49,734 bases of DNA from Entamoeba invadens IP1. Lineage: Eukaryota > Evosea > Mastigamoebida > Endamoebidae. The notes under the pieces are model-generated. The model was not told the DNA's origin. It searched no databases and saw nothing but the letters and a program-made list of their open reading frames with translations. This document shows, piece by piece, positions 44,537-49,734 of this stretch. Each line of letters opens with the position of its first letter. Position 1 is the first letter of the stretch. The DNA is taken from assembly GCF_000330505.1 (NCBI RefSeq), contig NW_004440449.1:42349-92082 (forward strand), written 5' to 3'. The position numbers and the translations under genes were made by a program.

Positions 44537-44752
44537 TCAGTTAAGTTGGAAGACAACAAAACTCATTGGTGTAAATTCGCCATAATTTGTCAACTTGTTT
44601 TGTATGGCGCTGTAAGTGGGTTGGTTGCAATAACTCCCTGCTTCATAGTTTTTCTTCACATTTATATCACAACCAATACCAGCACCAAATACAAAGAGAT
44701 TAGGACTATATCCAGAATCTAGCCAAAATTCGATATTTTTGAAAAATTCCAA
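44537..44752 (-). pseudogene. C-terminal TLDc fragment
   Basis: Seventy-one codons (open to about 44813) giving FWLDSGYSPNLFVFGAGIG, SYCNQPTYS and the ending FTPMSFVVFQLN. This is the last third of a TLDc domain: the FG...GcDI strand, the SYCNQ loop and the closing F-T-P-x-x-F-V-V-x-Q-L strand. The rest of the domain is missing upstream, where the neighbouring gene begins within about 150 bp. It is therefore a truncated relic unrelated in position to the TLDc-like gene at 42581. Confidence 0.6.
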
Positions 44753-44895
44753 GTTTTGTACAATGTCTTGTGTGTATAGTACAGTACTTATAATACTATT
44801 ATTTTATAATAAAAAATACCACTAACTCAAACTAAACATTTAATTGTATAATTCTACTCAAATTCCATTTTAAACGGAAATTTACAGAAGCTCAA

Positions 44896-45330
44896 TTAAT
44901 CCCAATCGCCATTGATCAGAATGATAAAGATGACGAAGTAAAAGATAATAAACCCCATGCACACAAGCAAAACAAGTAGTGAAATGATAAAGAAGACAAG
45001 CGACAACACCGCAAACGTTTTCGCGGAGGAGTCGGTCGAATTTTTGAATCTGCAATACCCCGCTATCCAAATGCAGAAACAGATGAATCCCAGTGCAAAG
45101 TACAGTATTGATGTCGATGAGTCGTTCATATCACCTTGTGACACTTTAGACGCAGTCGGTTGATAGGTTGGGACATAAACTGATGGTTGTTGATATTGTT
45201 GTGTATTTTGTTGTTGGTATTGTGGAGGGGGTTGATATTGCGGTATGTATTGTGGGACGTTTTGATGTGGATTGGCTTGATATTCTTGTGTTGGTGGGAC
45301 TCCGTGTTCATCAAGATTTTGGTATTCCAT
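44896..45330 (-). CDS. Pro/Gln/Tyr-rich protein with two membrane helices
   Basis: A 144-residue protein from the ATG at 45330. The N-terminal 65 residues are rich in Gln, Pro and Tyr (PQYIPQYQPPPQYQQQ), probably cytosolic and disordered. Two hydrophobic helices follow (ILYFALGFICFCIWIAGYC and FAVLSLVFFIISLLVLLVCM), separated by a short polar loop FKNSTDSSAKT, and the second runs into a further hydrophobic stretch. The arrangement resembles small CD225/dispanin-like or similar two-pass proteins, but I cannot assign a family. It is intact and has a GAACTT box upstream. Confidence 0.7.
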   Translation of the reverse strand: MEYQNLDEHGVPPTQEYQANPHQNVPQYIPQYQPPPQYQQQNTQQYQQPSVYVPTYQPTASKVSQGDMNDSSTSILYFALGFICFCIWIAGYCRFKNSTDSSAKTFAVLSLVFFIISLLVLLVCMGFIIFYFVIFIILINGDWD

Positions 45331-45347
45331 CACTTCCTTTGGAAATT

Positions 45348-45353
45348 AAGTTC
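45348..45353 (-). promoter_or_regulatory. GAACTT box before the Pro/Gln-rich gene
   Basis: GAACTT on the minus strand, 18-23 nt before the ATG at 45330, matches the Entamoeba GAAC element. Confidence 0.4.
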
Positions 45354-45749
45354 TTACTTCTTATTGCAAGTTAAAACTTTAATATAGTTTTTTTAAAAAA
45401 GAATAGTTCATATCTCAATAAAAGTAAATCAATCAATAATACTTGAGTTTCTAATTTCCTTTTTGATTTTTGAATGGACGTTCTTGGTATACTATTTTGT
45501 ATGGTTTTTTATTAATAAAATAATCCATATAAATGTATTAATTTTATTATACCAAATCAAAACGTCATATAAATAATTAAATGGTTAAAAAATAATTATT
45601 TTAACTATACTTTATTACTATTATTGAAATAATCATTTTTATTAGATAGTATAATATATTTAAATTAAAAGTAGTAATAAAATTGATACTGTTTTATTAT
45701 TTTTTCATTTTTCTGACTTTTTTTGCCTTTTTATTCCTGACTTTTTCTT

Positions 45750-45992
45750 TTAATTTTTTTCCTTTTTTTTCATTTCGACTTCCAATTTCCAGACATTTTT
45801 CCATGTATTTTTACTTACCTTAATTCTCTTTCCGCCCTTTAAAACCTCAATTTTTGCGTCACTAATTTCAAGATTTTCGATATTTCCACACACAAAAATT
45901 GAATAGTTGCCAATCATCACAAACACTTCTTTAACGTCACCACACTTCACTGAGAGATTTTTTCCAAATTTTGTTTTCCATGATTTTGAGTT
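45750..45992 (-). other. Unrecognised coding-like fragment
   Basis: An open minus-strand stretch without an early ATG, giving KNLSVKCGDVKEVFVMIGN, YSIFVCGNIENLEISDAKIE and a Lys-rich end. The regular short beta-strand look and fairly even codon use suggest a relic of a protein gene. No family is recognised. Confidence 0.3.
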
Positions 45993-46231
45993 TTTAAGAT
46001 TAAAAATAGTTCAGTCGAAACTTGAAGCAATTTCTCGAATTTACAATGCGTTGTTTCTGTAGATGAAACTCTCGAAGAATGAGACTCATTTCTTTGTTTT
46101 TAGAGACAAAAATTATTACTTTTAAAATCAAGTGGAAACCGTTAAAAAACGAAATTAATTTTTTATCATTTTATATTTTGAGAAATTTCGTATTTTAAAA
46201 ATATTACCAAATTTGATTATATTATTAATTA

Positions 46232-46270
46232 ACAGTCAGGTAATATTATGTTATAATATTACCTGACTGT
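46232..46270. repeat. Perfect 17-bp palindrome, 5-nt loop
   Basis: ACAGTCAGGTAATATTA (46232-46248), loop TGTTA, then the exact complement (46254-46270). It touches the stop codon of the glycosyltransferase pseudogene. It could be a cruciform-forming insertion scar or a transcript 3' hairpin. Confidence 0.9.
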
Positions 46271-47351
46271 TCATTGTGTCGAAGTAGTTAAAAACTTATG
46301 TGTTGCCACATGAGAGCACAATGTGTTGTTCCAATAGATGACTTTATTTTCGACTCTAGATCCATTCAATCCAATATAACACACTCTTTGTTGACATGCA
46401 ACTGCTTGCAGCCCAACATTTTCAAACTTTCCATTGTGATACAACACGTTGAGTAATGCTTGATCATACCCTCACATCATTTTTTCCCAATCCATATTAT
46501 CACATAATATGTTTAGCATCTTTTTCATCTTTTTTACACCTCCAAATACAAAACCGCCATTTAATGAGGAGATATTTCATCGAACAAAGTCATCTGCAAT
46601 TGAAGACGAAATGTATCTTCGTATCCACCTTGCGTGTTCTGGAAAGTTGACTGGTCCAAAACAGTCGTTTAGGTTGTTTGTACCTTAACACTCAAGTAGC
46701 CAATTGACTTCATTTGCACCAAAAGGTCTGAAAAGGTCTGCAAAGAATAGCACGTCTCTGAAGTCAACCATAACAACACTGTCAATTTCATTGATGTGTT
46801 TAGTTATATAATTTCTGAATGCAATGAATCTAAAAACAACAGCATCTTGGAAGGGTGTCTTGTCACTTTATAAGTCTTAACATGGAGGTTGATTAGTCGT
46901 TTTAAATTGCCAACACAAGTTGATGGTATTGAACTGAAAAGTAGAAACACAATTTGACAATCGGGCATTGCAATTCGTGCCATCTCAAGTGCTTGGAAAA
47001 CAGATTCTTTGATACATTTGTTTTTGAAATCATATGACCCAATAATCAAATCCCTTTTTGTATTTGGACCATATTTAAAGACATCACCACACACCCCACT
47101 GTAATTGAATTTGGAGACGTCAATGTAGTTATTTTTGTAATAAAACATCCCCAGTCGACTTATTGTGTGTAAACTTGGTGTTGAATACATCAGATGATGT
47201 AATGTCAATGTGTTGATTACTTCCACTGACACTCAGCGATGAAAAAAAAATATGTATAAGAAAGGTCGTGTTGTGTTAAAGTTATCAGAACCAATAGGAT
47301 AAAAACGATGAATGATATAACAACAGAGGAAAAATAGTGTAGAAATGACAT
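46271..47351 (-). pseudogene. Glycosyltransferase-like pseudogene, paralogue of 12442-13494
   Basis: About 360 codons from an ATG at 47351 to a TGA at 46271-46273, co-linear with the intact paralogue. Matching points are an N-terminal membrane span (VVISFIVFILLVLITLT), FNYSGVCGDVFKYG against FNYSGKCGEVF, VDFRDVLFFADLF against SDLRDIYIFGDIF, NGGFVFGG against NVGTILGG, and GYDQALLNVLY against GYDQSLHNWLI. Lesions are frame changes near 47150 and 46845, and in-frame stops near 46685 (TAA), 46563 (TGA) and 46473 (TGA). No function is expected. Confidence 0.8.
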
Positions 47352-49734
47352 TATTTAAAAAAATTAAATAAATTTATTTGAACAATAGAAATGTAATTCT
47401 AAGTTTTTTAATGTTATTGCAACAATTTGTTATTTACAATAAAAACCAAGTTAATGAAATTATTATAATTTGGTAATACCATAACAAAATGAAATCAAAA
47501 TCAATAATAAATATTAATTTTTTGTGTTTGTTTTTTTAAAAAATTATTAACTTATAGTTTTGATAATAATTATTAATATTTAAAAGTAATTGTAATTATA
47601 AAAACACAAAAATGAATTCCACTTACAGTGTCAATATTTAAGTACTTAATTTTGAATAAACCCACTTAAGTGAGTAAATTTTGGTTTTCTTTTTGGAAAT
47701 AACAAAAAATATAAAAAACTGAAATTATGTTATAAGACAAAAACATTTTAATAATAACAAATTATTTTTTATTAAAAATTACATTTTTATAACAAATAAA
47801 ACAAAAAAGAAAAAAACAATTAATTTAAATTTATTTCATGACATTTACAAAACTTGGGCTAGTGTATATTTTGATTTGTTTTGGTGAAGACTTTATGATT
47901 TTTAAGTCCTTTTCAAATTTAAACACCGTTTTTTTAACGCTTTGATTGGAAAATTTGTCGAATCCGAAATTTATTTGGTATTTGATTAAACCTTCAAGGA
48001 CGGGAAAAACCAAAATTTGTAAAAAAATAAAAATCTTAGTCAATTGTAATGTAAATGGGACCTTTTTTACTATAATTTTTTCAAAAAAAAGCTAGACACC
48101 CTGGAACGACGGCTCTAGTATATTTAGAGTAAAATGTTATAAATTATAGTTAAAAAGTGAATTATTTGTCGAAGTTGGGATGAACAAAGGTTCACTTTTT
48201 TGCTTGATCCTTTCAAATTCAAGTCACAGTTTAATGGAAAAGTCAGATCGAACATTTATTGAGATGACCACAACTTATTACAATAATAAAATTAATTATA
48301 AAATATAACAAAGAGATAAATGTAACGTAAAACATACTGGTCCGGAATATTCAAAATCAATTGCATCTCTAAATAACAAAGAGAAGAAAATAAATAACAA
48401 ACTTTGAGGTGTATTGAAATTTCAATATGCAAATGATCTCGAAAACAATTACAAGGGAAAATAAATAGATTTTTATTGTAAACTTTGAAAAATACAATAA
48501 TTTTAAAATTGAATTTTACTGTTTTTTCGTAAAAGAAATGAAATAAGTCGAAAAGACACTTTTGTTTGTTCCGACTTTGAAAAAAAAATCTTAAAGAAAA
48601 TAAGTGTAAAATAAACAAAAAATAAGTAAAATACATTTTCAAATATATCAAAAATCGCAAAATCGAGAAAAATTTATAAAATCAACTTTAACAATAAAAG
48701 TAATTGTATTTAAATAAACTTTGATCACCACGAGGGTTTATGGTCACCCGTTGAGTTTCAAGTCGTGCCACTGTCGAGGAAGCAAGATATAAATTCATTA
48801 TTTGTAATTTGAATATTTTATCATTTTCAAACAAAAACAAAAAGCAAAACGTGTTTTATGCAATTTATTTAGAATATAAAGATTTGAATTTGGTAAAAAA
48901 ATGTTTATTTTGCAGCCCCTGTTTATTCATTTTCAAATTATGCATTTTTGGGCAACAAACAAATAATTTAAATTAAATGTATAGAGATAATGAAAAACAA
49001 AGAAAAACACAAGTGTAAAAACATCATGATATAACCAAAGTTGACACTTTTAACTATAATTTATAAAAAAATAAATCAATATATTATTAATAGTTTATCA
49101 TGTGATTTATGATAGTTTTATAATTATAATTGTTATATATAATAGTAACAATCAACAGACATAATTTTGACACAATAACACACCAACACTCATATCTTTA
49201 CTACAATGTGATTTCATCTAAGTGATAAGTAATCACAATGATATAACAATGTTGTGTAATTAAAACTATTTTGTATTTTATGTATAAATATAACAAAAAT
49301 GGTATAATCACCCCTATTATAATGTTATCATTATGGAAGATAGATAGTGTTTGTAATAAAGCTCGTTTTGACAGAAACATATAGTTTAAATTAAAAACAA
49401 TACAAATAAGTATTAAATTTATATAAACGGAAATATGTAGATTTGGAGAATGATCAATAAAAAGATTATATATGATATAATTGATGTAGTTGTTATTTAG
49501 ATGACAATTTAGATTATTTGGATGTTAGAATTGATAACAAACTATATTTATAATATTATTTTACCATTAATAATATTGAGTTTAAAATAATAATATAATA
49601 ATAATACAATAATAAATCATTGTTTAAATGACAATAATGGTAAAATAATGTTATTTATATAAACTGTTTTCCAAAACTCTGTACCGTTTCCAAAATTTAT
49701 ATAAACCCTTTGTCCTAATTTCCCGTTATTTACT
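47352..49734. other. AT-rich terminal spacer, no supported gene
   Basis: Mostly A+T-rich sequence. A relic of the AAACCTTTCAAGAACGGG end motif is at about 47985. The one island of higher G+C is 48720-48790 (listed separately). From 48800 to the end nothing is recognised. Confidence 0.5.
48688..48798 (-). other. Coding-like island, possible first exon
   Basis: An ATG at 48798 opens 36 codons beginning MNLYLASSTVARLETQRVTI and continuing NPRGDQSLFK. The first 26 codons have ordinary-protein composition and far more G+C than the surroundings. The following AAAGTTTATTT could be a splice donor, with an acceptor-like TTTGTTATTTAG near 48370. The product is not recognised. It may equally be a relic. 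Confidence 0.25.

Noticed and set aside
47831..48043. Small minus-strand protein, 70 codons
   Set aside because: Same reason as 14198-14410. Low-complexity Lys/Phe composition, typical of AT-rich spacer.
48292..48660. 122-codon minus-strand frame rich in Phe, Leu and Tyr
   Set aside because: Composition matches translated AT-rich spacer, with no domain or clear start. Mentioned only as possible intron or exon context.
48720..48790. G+C-richer patch as a tRNA or SRP RNA gene
   Set aside because: No T-loop GTTCGA consensus, no cloverleaf pairing and no SRP core motif could be made.

Overview
The window looks like nuclear DNA from an Entamoeba, most probably E. invadens (the reptile parasite) or a close relative. 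The evidence is: very AT-rich spacers; intron-poor genes with short 5' leaders, several of which carry a GAAC-type box; a 1,657-residue transmembrane kinase with a CxxC-rich ectodomain (an Entamoeba TMK); neighbouring Ras- and Rho-type GTPases; TLDc-like proteins; and an unusually wide set of DNA transposons. Mutator, mariner/pogo and hAT elements are known from E. invadens. The genus is well supported. The species is inferred.

Most of the window is transposon. From left to right: (1) a broken hAT transposase (133-2815) with a 27-copy 9-bp repeat at its start. (2) A repeat of about 0.9 kb (4084-4985) and its sister copy (5748-6059 plus 11549-12150). A complete 5,489-bp Mutator-like element (6060-11548) with 166-bp terminal inverted repeats (TIRs) and a 9-bp target duplication (TSD) has inserted into the sister copy. 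(3) A glycosyltransferase-like membrane protein gene (12442-13494). (4) A TA-flanked 2.2-kb element without a gene (14290-16518). (5) A Tc1/mariner element with TIRs of about 508 bp and a decayed transposase (16575-19162). (6) The TMK gene (19825-24798). (7) A non-autonomous hAT element (24985-28700) carrying a pogo-like element inside it (26079-28044). (8) A Helitron Rep-helicase pseudogene (29744-34046), with a second pogo-like element (34220-36512, holding an assembly gap) between it and a candidate Helitron 3' hairpin (36563-36597).

The right third holds most of the host genes: a Ras-like GTPase (38149-38739) convergent with a Rho-like GTPase (38852-39454), two damaged TLDc-like genes (42581-43152 and 44537-44752), a small Pro/Gln-rich two-helix membrane protein (44896-45330), and a glycosyltransferase pseudogene (46271-47351) paralogous to the gene at 12442. 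Small MITEs and a 2.2-kb inverted-repeat element (40099-42326) lie between them. The last 2.4 kb has no gene I can support.

The host genes look like signalling and cell-surface functions and do not form a pathway. I see no operon, defence cluster or obviously new multi-gene system. The strongest unusual observations are the nested transposons with exact junctions, the mariner element with long iteron-bearing TIRs, a pogo transposase with a widened catalytic spacing, the Helitron with a candidate atypical terminus, repeated frame breaks at homopolymers, and two GTPases with non-canonical active-site residues.
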